Assembly: GCA_000827495.1 (NCBI GenBank)
Contig: KN817570.1
Coordinates: 203,309-267,308, forward strand
Source: Hypholoma sublateritium FD-334 SS-4
Taxonomy: Eukaryota; Basidiomycota; Agaricomycetes; Agaricales; Strophariaceae
Direction of reading: 5' to 3'
Length of the DNA: 64,000 nt
Shown here: in pieces, positions 11,973 to 24,142 of the stretch
Layout: every line of letters starts with the position of its first letter
Numbering within the stretch: the stretch's first letter is position 1
Program-made: the position numbers and the translations under genes
The notes under the pieces: generated by a model
What the model was told of the DNA's origin: nothing
The model's database searches: none
Seen by the model: the letters and a program-made list of their open reading frames with translations, nothing else

Positions 11973-14356
11973 GTTACCTATTATAATTTGACATTGGATA
12001 TTCCTCAGTTCGCAGCGCCAGCCTGAGGCGTTGGATGCAGCTCATGAAACACAACACACCTTTGTGACTCCGCATCCTGCTAGCTTCTCCATTTGCTTTC
12101 ACGTCGATAGTGTTTTTACATGGAACGGAAGCGTCAGCTAAGGGTGGCATGATGAGAGGGAGAGATCATTGAGGATATGACCCATGTTATATAAGCTCAC
12201 AAGCTCTATGTTTCGGTGTTAGCCTTTCAAGGCGCCTCCTCCCTTCAGGTGCAACCATCATTGTGTCGTTTACAGACAAGCGAAGCTTTGCTCAGCTAAC
12301 GAGTGTAACATCTGTTCAAAGTCACCCATATCCCCGGAACAGCTTTCCCAAGCAACTAATTTGGCGCCAAACAAAAGTTATTGTTAGTGTAAGGACAGAT
12401 TTGGCCGATTTCCGGAAAATACGTGACCAGGCCTACCGTCGGGCGTTTGGTCGGTTGATTAACTAACACTCATGCGTCGAAAAGTTCACATGTCAAAATC
12501 AAAGTGTCCTTGATTTGTGATGAAATACAGGAGGTCGCAGAACGTGACAAGCGTGTTCAGAGAATGACATGGTCGATTAAAGCAAGGCACTCATCATGGA
12601 TGAAATTTTTTTGTCTTGTGCTCTGCGCATACTAAGGTCCCCGCGTTTGAGCATTCAAGATTTTGAATGGAAATCGTTCGGGGACTGTACCACCGCGGAC
12701 GAGCATTATGCCATGCCAAAGAGGAGGGTGGTTTCGCGACAGTTCAATGATAATTGTTATCTCATGTCTCATGTACGTACTTCTCAACGATCCACGGCAC
12801 TATAACTGGCCCTGCTGTTATTTGAAGATAGTTTCTTAATCGAGGAAGTCAAGAATTACCTTTTCTGAGAATCATATTCCAAGGACCCTTCGGATAGTAA
12901 CAATACTGCAGTATCATGAATTGTTCTTGCTGACTTACTATTGACAGCGTATGATGTGAAGTGCATGCTTTCTCGTGGGCGTGTAATATAATTTTGTCAA
13001 CTAAAAACAGGGACCTCGAGGAACGATAGATCAACGACCACCTTCTATTATTATTTGTACCCATATTCAGCACATGGGCTGAGGGGTGGGGGTTGGGTGA
13101 CGGGATTGCTTTCAAGCTCGTGTAGCAATCGTGGAGTATCATAGATGACCTTCATGAATACCGATCATTGCGCGAGTCCGAATTAAGATCATGATTTTTC
13201 GGTTGAACTGGAACATACCTCAGGGCCAGAGAAGCACAGGAGATTGGAATTTGAGAAGGATCTGATCTGAATCAGATACACAAGTTCCTGGCATCATACT
13301 CAGTATAATGCTACACAACTTACAACTTCCAATGAACGAGGACAAGGGAAAAGCCGGAGCAAAGATGGACCAGTGAATTTGGATAGTGAGATGGAGATAG
13401 GTTTAGAATGATGATTGAAGTATAACACCCTGGACCTGGTAAGTTTGGCTTGTCCACTGGCGATGCGTTAGTACGTCCGATAGAGGCTTGAATTTGAGTC
13501 ACGAATTAACCAGGAAAGCGAGATGGATAAGTTCCTAACCGGTTGCGCCATTAAAATTAGAGAGTCTTTCAGTGCTCCAGATACCAGCATGTTTTGGCAG
13601 CCGCCACGGGAGGTAAAAGCAAGGTTGAAGCAAGGCCCCAAGGGGGATTTGACTGCCGTCGGACCGTAGCCCGTGTCCTCGTGTGATAAGGCACAGTCAC
13701 GTGTATGGCAATCGGTAACAAATAAATCCCATCCGAGCGACTTTCTAATTTCCGACCGCCGAATACGTGTACCATATACAGTTTGCATTATTACACAAAG
13801 ATAGCTTCCCATCCAACTCCTATGCTCCGGCCTCGAATCTTAGAACGAAAGGAACGCTGAATGCTGAAGGAACTTTATTTACAATTCGTTTCTCCCACTT
13901 CCTTTCGTTGTTCACGTCAGCGGATGTGACACGACTTCCCGGAGTAGGGTGTGCGTGCCAGGTGCCTGCCCGAGAGGTGAGTAACACACGCTCAGGTGCC
14001 TCAAAGCTGTTTTCTAACAGTTCAATTCTTGTTCTGATTATAGTTTTTGGTTTTGATAGTTTTTGGCTAAAGCTGTCACTGTTATACCCTCTCCTATACA
14101 GATCTAGCCAGGTCGCAATATTAGGTATGATAACCTCTTCAGACAGTTCCCTAAATTCGAAAGAGAAGACTGCATCTTCGAAGCGGCGCGGTCTGTGCGT
14201 TAATTTCTATCGTAATATTCATGGCTCTTGTACTTTTCTGCTTGGATAAACTCTGAGAAGTCTCAGTTCGACTCTGACTTCCTTTTGGCAAAGATATTTC
14301 AGGAATCTCTGGTCTGGTCTGTTCTAGGTCTATCTTTTCCTGTTCTTCGCAGCGAC
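11973..14356. other. Intergenic region between the zinc-finger regulator and the PKS
   Basis: No coding frame here has recognisable content. A palindromic TTATATAA at 12187-12194 lies about 215 nt upstream of the regulator start and could be its TATA element. The 160-codon + frame at 13767-14249 runs into the PKS leader region but has no domain, and its stop precedes the SAT start. The region probably holds the promoters of both genes. Confidence 0.5.
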
Positions 14357-17300
14357 ATGGATCCCTCCGTCTTTATCCCGATGTTCGGCGGTCTAGGAGT
14401 GGGATGTTTCGACGACTATAAAAAATCAACAGCACTGGTCACTTCTCCTTCGGCAATCGTTTTACTGGATGCCTGCTATGCAACTTTTCACAACGAATTG
14501 GCGTCATTATCACCGAACGAGCTCATGGATGTCGATATATGCGCCTCTGACTTCAAGAACAAAAACTGCATCCTATTTTTGGTCAACGAAAGGCATCGGG
14601 ACAACCCTGCACTCACTGGATCCACCCTTACACTTATCCAGTGTCTATCGTATTTGGAATATGTTGAAGGCTGGATTTCTACACAAGTATCACAACATTC
14701 ATTCGCGGCCATCCTAGAGTCTAACGCAGTCAACAAGACTGGCGTTCTAGGCTTTTCTTCCGGTATCATATCCGCTTGCGTTGTCGCTACCTCTCCTTCG
14801 ATACCATCTTTCATCTTGAATGCTGTTGAGGCGTATCGACTTGCTCTTTGGATAGGCATACGGTCGCAAATATATCGAATAAATCTTTTGAGGTCGCATA
14901 CCCTACAGAGGCCAAGACAGCAAGGTTCATGGGCCTTGATGTTACGGGGGCTGAAAGTAGATGACCTGCTACGCCTTGTGCGGTCTTTTAATGAGGTGTG
15001 TTTTGGCAAACGAATTCGCGCACAAAGCTCAACTTTTTCTTGAAGCCTTTTGGATTAGATCACATTACTATTGCAGCTATAATCACCGAAGAACGCATCA
15101 CGGTATCTGGCAACCCCTATCATCTCAATTCTTTCACAAAATCGCTACCGGAAGAGGTCGTAATATGCCCGATTAATGTCAACACTCTATACCATCGTGC
15201 AGACCTAGATGTTGTGCGCCATACCGTGCTGATTGATATCGCATCCAGGGACATACACTTTCCGGTGCTGACGGATATCATAACCCCTATCCGTTCGACA
15301 TTCGATGGCGAGCTTATTTTCAACGATGATCAAGGGCCCAACACACTTGTGGAAAGGGTTGTAGACATGGTCCTCATACACCCCGTGAAATGGGATATTC
15401 TCGTCGAAAGAAGCGCTGCAAACTTCGCTGAAGAATCGATCATAAAATTTCTTAACATAGGGCTAGGCCCAAGTTTAATGAAACGAGTGGAATTCGCTTA
15501 CCACAACCTCGGACACTCCTGTCAAGTCATCGATGTCTTTGAAAATGTAACGGCGGCGAAACCGAACATTAAACAGGAACCCGTGGCTATCATTGGAATG
15601 GCGGTCAATATGCCTGGCGCGCCTACAGTGTCCAGGCTCTGGGATCTTCTCGAATGCGGCGGGAACACTTTGTCGATGGTATGTCGGTTTTATCCCCGTG
15701 ACACCACACCTCGTTCATTGTAATCGTGATTAGATCCCTGAAGATAGATTCAACCTCAGCGTTCACAAGATGAGTGCGGTACCAGGTCGGGCGTTGAAGG
15801 CCAGCACTGGCAACTTTATTGACGGAATTGGGGATTTCGATCATAGGTAGTCTCCTAGTGAATATTCACCCGTTTTTTTGAAGTACTGATATGATTGCTT
15901 GCGAGGTTTTTCAATATAAGTGCACGGGAAGCACGATGTATGGATCCCCAGCAAAGGATTTTACTTCAAGTTGGATATCAAGCATTGGAAAACGCTGGAT
16001 ATGTACCGAATACTACTTCGACCTTCAATCCTGATACATTTGGGTGTTTTATTGGTGCCGCAACTCATGATTACGCCCACAATTTGAGAAACGATATCGA
16101 TATATACTATAGCACAGGTAAGAACTTACAGTGGTTGGATTCCCTCCACTACTTTACCTGATTTTAAACTATTAGGAACTTTGACAGCCTTTCTTAGCGG
16201 GCGTCTGTCGTACTGCCTTAATTTAAGTGGTCCTTCCATTGTTTTCGACACAGCCTGTTCGTCCTCTACGGTCGCTATACATCAAGCTGTTCGTGCCTTG
16301 ATGAATCAGGATTGTCACGCCGCTCTTGCTGGCGGGGTTAATGTTATCTCCAGTCCTGATGTAGGTTTATGAACATGACTATTCAATACCAAGCCTCATA
16401 TTCCCCTTTAGATGTTCATTGGCTTAGAGAAAGGCCATTTCCTCTCCCCTACGGGACAATGCAAATCATTTGACGCCCAGGCTGACGGGTACTCCCGTTC
16501 TGAAGGTTGTGGGGTTTTTGTGTTAAAGAGACTGGCAGATGCCCTCGCAGAGAACGACCAGATCCTCGGCGTCATACGCGGAAGTGAAATCAACCAAAGC
16601 GGCACAGCTCAATCGATCACACACCCTCACATACCGACACAGGAAGCCCTTTTCAGACAACTTCTTAGTTGCTCGGAGTTCAATTCTAATTCTGTCAGTC
16701 TTGTTGAAGCTCATGGGACCGGAACACAGGCAGGAGATACCAGTGAATTAGAAAGCATCCGACGTGTTTTAGCTGTTGATCGCACGTCTGACAATCCGCT
16801 CCATGTCACTTCGATCAAGGCAAATATTGGCCACTTGGAAGCTGCCTCTGGCTGCGCCAGCTTAGCGAAGGTCCTCCTAATGTTTCAGCACAAAGTTATA
16901 CCACAGCAAATATCGTTGAAGACTTTAAACCCGAAGATTGCACGATTGGATATAGACAATATAATTATCAATACGAAGAATACCCCGTGGTCAATTTCAG
17001 AGAGACGAAGCTCTCGGGTTGCGCTCATCAACAACTTTGGAGCCGCTGGATCAAATGCTGCTCTGTTGGTCGAAGAATATGTCCAGGTCCAGGCCAACTC
17101 GCAGTGTCTGTCCACCTCCGCAGTACCGTACGTCTTTGGATTGTCAGCAAAGGACGAGTCATCTTTGAATTCCTTACGCTCCGATTTCATTCAATGGTTA
17201 CAAAAGCCTGAAAATCGTGATATTTCACTCATAGATCTCGCCTATACCGCTACAGCGCGAAGACAGGTTTACCGATATCGCCTAGCCCATGCTGCCTCCT

Positions 17301-20300
17301 CTCAGCATGAACTGATCAAAAAATTGACTGATTCTCCTATCTTTGATGCAAACCAATCATCTCCAGTCGTTTTTGTCTTCTCAGGTCAGGGAAGTCAGTA
17401 TCGCGGAATGGGACGCTCCCTTTATGAATCGTGTCCGCTTTTCAAACGCCACATTGATGAATGCGAATTCATTCTCACTGCCTCTGGTTTTTGCGGCATC
17501 CTCTCAATGATCATTGGTCATGAGACTGAGCGGCCACTGGCGGCCAGTGGATCAGACGAACAGCAATCGGCAATTTTTGCGCTGGAATATGCTCTCGCGC
17601 AACTTTGGTTGTCTTGGGGAATTAAGCCAGTTGCAGTCATGGGACACAGGTGTGTCAGCCGAACTATCAATGCGATCGTTACTAAATCGGCTAAATGACA
17701 GCCTTGGAGAATATGCGGGTCTCGTAATCGCTGGAGTGATATCCCTCAAGGATGCTTTACTTATCATTGCCACGAGGGCACGACTTGTGCTTAAGAAATG
17801 TGCAAAACTCACTACCGGCATGGTGGCAATATCATTGAGCGCAGAGGTCGTGCAGACTCTCTTGAATGCGGAACGGTGTTTCGTTGACCTTTCAATAGCT
17901 TGCTTGAACTCTCCTCGAGAATGCGTAGTCTCCGGGCCCTTATCCGCCATCCGCCGATTTGTGCAACATATCGACAGCGAAAATCCAGCAAAGACTACTC
18001 AACTTGACGCCCTTTATGGATATCACAGCTCGGCTATGTCTGCTATAACGGACGATCTGCTGATGATGTCACAGGAGCTGAAAACCAATCCGACGCGACT
18101 CCCATTTATCTCCGCTGCCCTGGGGAAGATCATCATGCCTGGGGACGAAACATTCCCTCCACGAGACTATTTTGCTCGACATTGTGTTGGACCAGTCAGA
18201 TTTACCGGAGCCGTTGAATCGTATGCAGAGTCCCCCATATTTTGCAAATCTGCGGTCTACTTGGAAGTCGGTCCGCATCCTACTGTCTTAGGGCTGTTGC
18301 GATCGTTTCCTGCCTTATCTGGAGCAAAGTTCGTAGGATCTCTCAGCAAATGTCAGGAGTCGTCGGAGTCGCTACCAATTGCTCTTGCGATTCTGTACGT
18401 ATCGAATTGTTCAGTCAATTGGCGGGATACCTTTAGGGATATGGGCTATGCTACCTGCATCAATCTTCCGTCCTACCCTTTTACTTGTCGAAATTTTTGG
18501 ACTCCATATGTCGAGGACAGTATATCATCGTCACTATTACCTCGACGAATAAAGTACTCTCTCTTAGGGAACTGGTCCCAATATCCTGACAAGGGCGTTG
18601 ACCGCACTGCTATCTTCGAAACGGCCCTGGAAGACATCCAATACTATATCAAGGGTCATCGAGTTGGAGGAATACCTCTCTGCCCCGCATCGGTCTACTT
18701 GGAACTGGCGTATGCCGGCATTCATATATCATTCGAATATCTAACTCTGCCTTCTGACCATGACAATTTCGTTCTTCGTCAACTATACTTCCTCAATCCT
18801 CTAACGTGGCAATCTACAGGCGAGGATACCTATGTCGAACTGTCAATTTCCGTAGGCGCATTGAAGGGTGCTTTCTTTGTGAAGTCTCGAGCATCTGAAG
18901 CTGTAGTGAAAACTATCCACGCCAAAGGGACTTACGATATTCTACCAATCTCGGAAACCCGAAAATTTCTAGCTTCTTTTCAACCTCTAGTTGAACGCTC
19001 AATTGATAACCTCCTGCACCCGAAAAATGGAAACACGGCGGACACTTTCTCTGCTCGAACGACATATGAAGTTATATTTCCCCGCGTCGTGGAGTACTCA
19101 AAGGCTTTCCATACTCTCCGCTCTCTGATCATTTCATCCGATGGCATGGAAGCAACCGCGGTCATGCAGCTCGGTCCTACATGCGAAGGCGGACAGTTTG
19201 TGGTCGATCCTTTATTCCTTGACTCATTACTCCATATTGCCGGCTTTCTCTCGAATCTACAGGGAGATCTAGAAGACGCATATATTTGTAACGAAATTGG
19301 CGCCATTCATGTTTTGCCGAGCTATTTTGTCGACCGCACGGCTTCCTTCACAGTTTATTGCAAGATCTCGAATCTTTCCAGTCGAAACTGTATAACCGGA
19401 GAAACATACGCGAGGAAATCGGGTTCCGACAAATCACTTGTTGCATACCTCGAAGGAATACGCTTTCAACGCGTCCCTCTAAGCGGGCTCAAAGCGGGTT
19501 TGGCGACCATTTCTGGACGACACCCTTCTTTGGTACCTCCGTTGCAATCGGTTACAGGTGACGCTGTGGTTTGTTTCAATCCATCAAAAGACGCGATTTA
19601 TAACATCATCGCAAGAGTTTGTGAAATGGAGCCAGAAGATATCTTACTCGACCACCACTTTGACCAACTCGGGATAGATTCATTGATGCGCGAAGAACTA
19701 TCATATGAACTCTCGAAAGCATTTCCAGCATTTGCATACAACTCTCAAGAGCTTTCTAGGTGCAATATCGTCAAAGATCTCGTGGATATTATTTTGGCGG
19801 CAAGCGTAAGCACTATCGCTCCCCAAAAAAACCATCTCTTTACAAAGTCTCCCCGAACTCCCATATCTTTGGCGCCTCATCACTTGTCCTCTTCCGCCAC
19901 TTTGGTACATCATTGGGATAATACCAGTTCTCCCGTCCGACGGATACTGGCGAATGTACTGGACATGGACGAAGGTACCATCAACGATGATTCGGAGCTT
20001 GATCATATAGGACTTGATTCGTTTGCTTCCATGGAGGCCCTGCATGTATTACAACATGAATATAACTTAGAGGCTCCAAGAAATGTGTTCAGTGGCTCTC
20101 GAACTGTCCGTGACGTTGAATATCAAATACTGAAACTTGAACCATCGTATCTTCCGTCGACATCTCCAGGATGCTCAATCCCAGGCCGCCTTACCCAGAA
20201 TCCGTTCGGAAAAATGTGCGATGCCCTTTCTGTCAACAAACCGCTTTCCTTACTGCAGGCTGTATCCTCAAAGTTGCCTCCCCTTATTCTTATTCATGAC

Positions 20301-21095
20301 GGAAGTGGTTTGACCATCTCGTACGAGCGGCTTGCGAGTTTGGGCCGTCGTGTTTGGGCTATAAGTAACCCACGTTTTTCGACCTCTGGTCCATGGTCCA
20401 GCGTCGTCGAGATGGCGCGGTTTTATGCTGAGCTCATCTTCAACGAGATCGAAGGCCCGCTGATAGTTGGAGGTCAGTCTTTTATCTGTAACATAGTTGT
20501 CGCACCCTAACGGACAATCATCCGCTTAGGATGGTCATTTGGTGGAGTTATAGCCTTCGAGATTTCCCGCCAGCTCCGACAAAGGTCGATTGAAATCAGA
20601 GGAGTAATCCTCATAGATGCACCCAACCCGTCCATCCATGTCCCCCTCTCCCTCTCCTTGATCGATCAAGTGCTTTCTAAAGCAGAAAATTTAGATGCCG
20701 AATTGCACAAACTGTGCAAAACACAATTCTTGATCAACACCCAGCTGCTCGATGAATATTCTCCTCCGCAGGTGCAGACCAACGAGCCCACCTGCCTCGT
20801 TTTTCTTAGATCAACTGAACCTTATATTGCCCCCAACCGGGAACACGTTCCTACATGGCTATCCGATCGCTCAGACCCCGACCGCATTACTACTGGATGG
20901 AACGATACCTCTTATGGACGCTTGATCAAGACCCTTGACATACCTGGACATCATTTCGAAGCATTCAATCGACAAAATGTAAGTGCACTGCTGTCTTGCT
21001 ACACCAACGACGATGAGACCGAATGATATGATTTTCAGATTGTACTGGTTTCCAGTTTCATCAAAGAGGCGTGTCGAATTCTCGATGATATTTAG
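14357..21095 (+). CDS. Non-reducing iterative type I polyketide synthase, SAT-KS-AT-PT-ACP-ACP-TE, about 2,104 aa
   Basis: The enzyme should condense malonyl-CoA into an aromatic product; the two-ACP-plus-TE layout is that of basidiomycete orsellinic acid synthases. Exons: 14357-14995, 15028-15678, 15734-15846, 15906-16117, 16176-16360, 16412-17649, 17702-20472, 20530-20978, 21039-21095 (6,315 nt, in phase). SAT about 1-370, with GFSSG (Ser134) where most SATs have GxCxG. KS from 399: Cys566 (DTACSSS), His701 (EAHGTG), His741 (NIGHLEA). [12 protein letters not shown] at about 925 and Ser1013 in GHSLGEY. PT: His1332 ([10 protein letters not shown]) and Asp1520 (DSLLHIAG). ACP1 Ser1673 (LGIDSLM), ACP2 Ser1786 (IGLDSFASM). 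TE: Ser1939 (GGWSFGG), Asp1966, His2078 (GHHFEAF). All catalytic residues except the SAT Cys are present. The first intron would be only 32 nt, so that junction is the weak point. The product is inferred only to the class level. Confidence 0.95.
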
Positions 21096-21270
21096 TGGCA
21101 ACCAACACTCCCAGGATAGTCATAAACAGAGTATGTACTAGATGAAGACATAGCAAAATAGAGCCAAAGTAGTAGTAGGGCAATTATCGTTTGCATAAAA
21201 TTGTCATGGAATTTCATGTTATAGAATTCACGATGCTGTTGCAGATTCCTTGTCAAGGTGAAAGCCACTG

Positions 21271-23483
21271 TTAGTCTATCCATACAGGCTCAACGGCAAA
21301 ATGAGGCTTGGGTTTATACCCCTTGCCCTCTCGACGTTTGGCCTCATCCTCGAAGCGTGCCTCCATCCGTATTTTCACACTTCGGTGGACTTTGAACCCA
21401 TTTGACTTTTGTTTGGGAATAAACCTTGGTCGAGCTAGATTAGAGCTAAATGCAGCCAAATGAGTATGACTTGCTACTAAATCCAGTAGACTAGCCGACT
21501 AACCCGAAGTACGAAACCCATTGATTATCCCCTCTCTGGTAGCGCAGCTTCAGCGGCAAGATCTCCAGCACCCACCATGTCTTTGCTATCTTGAGTTGGT
21601 CATACTTGGGCGATAGCGCATCACGTAGCTCCTCCTCCTCCTCTGAGCCCAGGAATGGTGTATGCGCTGCCTCGATCAGCGTCTCCATGTCCGGAACCGA
21701 GACCTTCTTGAGATACTTATGCACGCGGATTGGGATGGCCTTCGCGGGTTGATTTTCAATGTAATTGGAGCCCACGGGAAGAGGGGGTGGCCTCGGCTTG
21801 ACGAACGGATAGAGGGTCGATGGATCAAGACCGATGCCCCACAGCGCAGCGGAGTTGAACATGATGCCAGTGTTTGTTTTGAAGCACTCGCGTACCATCC
21901 ACCGCAAGGTGATGCGTGCGAGGGCATGGCGTGTCTTGTTGCTGACAGAACCACCTCCAACGTCACAATGACAGCCCTAGAAGCGATTATGAAAACGAGG
22001 TTGAGATGTGTACATGAACAAAGACATGACATATATACGCACCGCAAACCATACTTCTTCTATGTCTGTCGTCCGCTCGCTCTTCTCGGAGTATTTCCGC
22101 TCAAGGGTATTCAACTTGCGGTCGTCTTCATCTTCCTTATGCTTCGTTTTGGCCTTCAAGTTGGGACTATATTTGGTATACTTTCCGCTTCCGGTTTTGC
22201 TCTGCGGCGGAGGTGGCTCATCGATACTGGTCGTCTTTGGAGGGAACTCTGGCGCCAAAGTCGCACCAAGTTGAGTCTCTTCAGCAGTGGGCCTGTTCCA
22301 AAGGTTTGCCTTAAACTTGGCGCGTCGTTCGTCCAAAGAGACGGCGTGGCGAAAGGTGCGGACGATGGTGTTCGACGTTGTGAACGGCAATCTTTTAGGG
22401 ATGATGCCCACCGAGTCCACAGTATCCCTAAAGGTTGAAGTATTAGGTGTAAGCATAGCCGGGGGAAGAAGAAATCTACCAGACTCCAATGAATTCAATG
22501 GGTACTTCGACTGAGAATGCTTTCTTGAATTCATCTGATTGTTCCCATCCAACGTTGTCTGCCCGGGTGTACATCTTGTAGGCAAATGGGACTTGCTGGT
22601 GGTTTCCCGCAGGCAGGAGGCCGACTTTATGGAGCATGCCGGCGAGACTATATAATTTTAGTTCCCAAACAAAAGAAGACGCCATTCCTGCGTTACCTTC
22701 GTGCGGTATATGCTCCTCGAGAAAACCCTGTAAGTAAAATGAGTAAATAAGACAAACGTGATACGAACGAATCGTTAGGTGCGAACCAAATATGCATATC
22801 TTGTCTCCTGCGATATCTAGGCGTACAGTGTTAGGCTTGCATAAAACATACGCAGATAAAGCATACAGTGTTCCATTATGAATTCATAACCACCTATTGA
22901 TAGGCGAAGTATCATTAACACAAATGAAGGAAAAAAATGCTTTATACATACTCATTACGTGGGCGTGGAGGTCCCATGCGAATGCCACATCGAGTTTCTT
23001 GGCGGGCTGTTAATTGAACTCACAGGCAAAAGGATACAGAGGAAGACCCACCTTGCGGATTGACGATAAAAAAGGAGATGCAACTTTAGGTGAAGTGTAT
23101 GTGCCTATACCAGTCTACAAATGATAGTGGTGCTGTGTCCAGCAAACAGTCAGCCGGAGTATCATAGCTCGCACCTGATAGTAAACCAGTTGTTTTGTGC
23201 GATCATCTTTCTTCAGCAGCGAAACCAACTGGACGATGTTGGAATTATCAGCGTCAAATTGATCGCCAGTTCCGTCAAAGCATAAAATCAACGTGCGGGC
23301 GGTATGGTCTGGAGGTATCACCGGAGGTACTGCCATCGGCGACGCTGACTTTTCGCCGTCCGCCTGTAAGTCAGGGCTAGACGTTCGTCTTGATGTAGGA
23401 TCGATTCGGACGGTGCTTGTCGGAGAGGTCATCGTAGCCTCTTGCTTATGCCCATTTTCGCCGCCTGTAGTTGGGAGAGACAT
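21271..23483 (-). CDS. DUF2235 alpha/beta-hydrolase (Tle1-like), copy 1
   Basis: DUF2235 proteins share the fold of bacterial Tle1 phospholipases; the substrate of fungal members is unknown. The frame begins at 23483 (MSLPTTGGENGHKQ) with a disordered head, then LILCFDGTGDQFDADNSNIV (strand-loop with the DGTGDQ motif), LVYYQ, and TGIGTYTSPKVASPFLSSI. The nucleophile elbow DKICIFG + FSRGAYTAR spans an intron near 22730. LAGMLHKVGLLPAGNHQQ, EFIGVWDTVDSVGIIPKRLP, DERRAKFKANLWNRP and GCHCDVGGGSVSNKTRHALA follow, the last near 21960, a block that recurs in the family. It ends ...HFAVEPVWID at 21271. About ten introns. It lies tail-to-tail with the PKS (175 nt between stops) and in tandem with a close paralogue. 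A link to polyketide metabolism is possible but not shown. Confidence 0.88.
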
Positions 23484-24142
23484 GCGATAGAGAGAATGGG
23501 AATTCGATACGAGAGGAGGGTGGGTGCAACCAAATCTATTCGTGGACTGGGCGAATACTTAACCCTTCCGCCAGTGACACTCGGTATGGAAGGCCTTCGT
23601 CAGATATGTGGTCCTCCCGGATAGAAACTTTGTGGTTGAACCGAAGAAAGCGGTTAATTTTAGCAGACCAGCCAGAAACCCAGGGAGCAGACCCTGAATT
23701 TATAATGTGCATCCTAGCGCCAAGAGCCAGTACTGGTAAGTAGTCATTAATCATTCGTGGAAAAAGCATCGTCCCCTGGCGTCGAGACGCGGAAATCTGA
23801 TGCACGAAAGTAACAGTGTGACGGGAACATCGTCCAAAATTGTACATGGCGGTTTAGATTCTTGACGAAGTCAAAGCAAGGTCAGCAGACTGAACTTATT
23901 CCGGCGAGGACCGTTTCAGCAATTATCCCACGGCTATTATTTACAAGAATTACATAAAATTTAGCTGGTAGTGGAACTCCATACATGATGTCAACATGAT
24001 GTAGCATGATGTGGAAAGATATGTAGATGACATGTAATCAAACGTCGTTGGTAGTAAGTAGTAAGTATAAATGTGAATGCATGGTGGACAGCTTTGTAGC
24101 TCGAAACTACCGAAGAATTATCGAACGCTACGCTGACTCAGG
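23484..24142. other. Spacer between the two DUF2235 genes
   Basis: About 660 nt with no gene. Imperfect short repeats of CATGATGT occur near 23985-24010 and AGTAAGTAGTAAGTA near 24053-24067. It should contain the promoter of copy 1 and the 3' end of copy 2. Confidence 0.5.

Noticed and set aside
13767..14249. 160-codon + frame upstream of the PKS start
   Set aside because: No motif, stops before the SAT ATG, and does not join in phase; treated as leader or chance frame.
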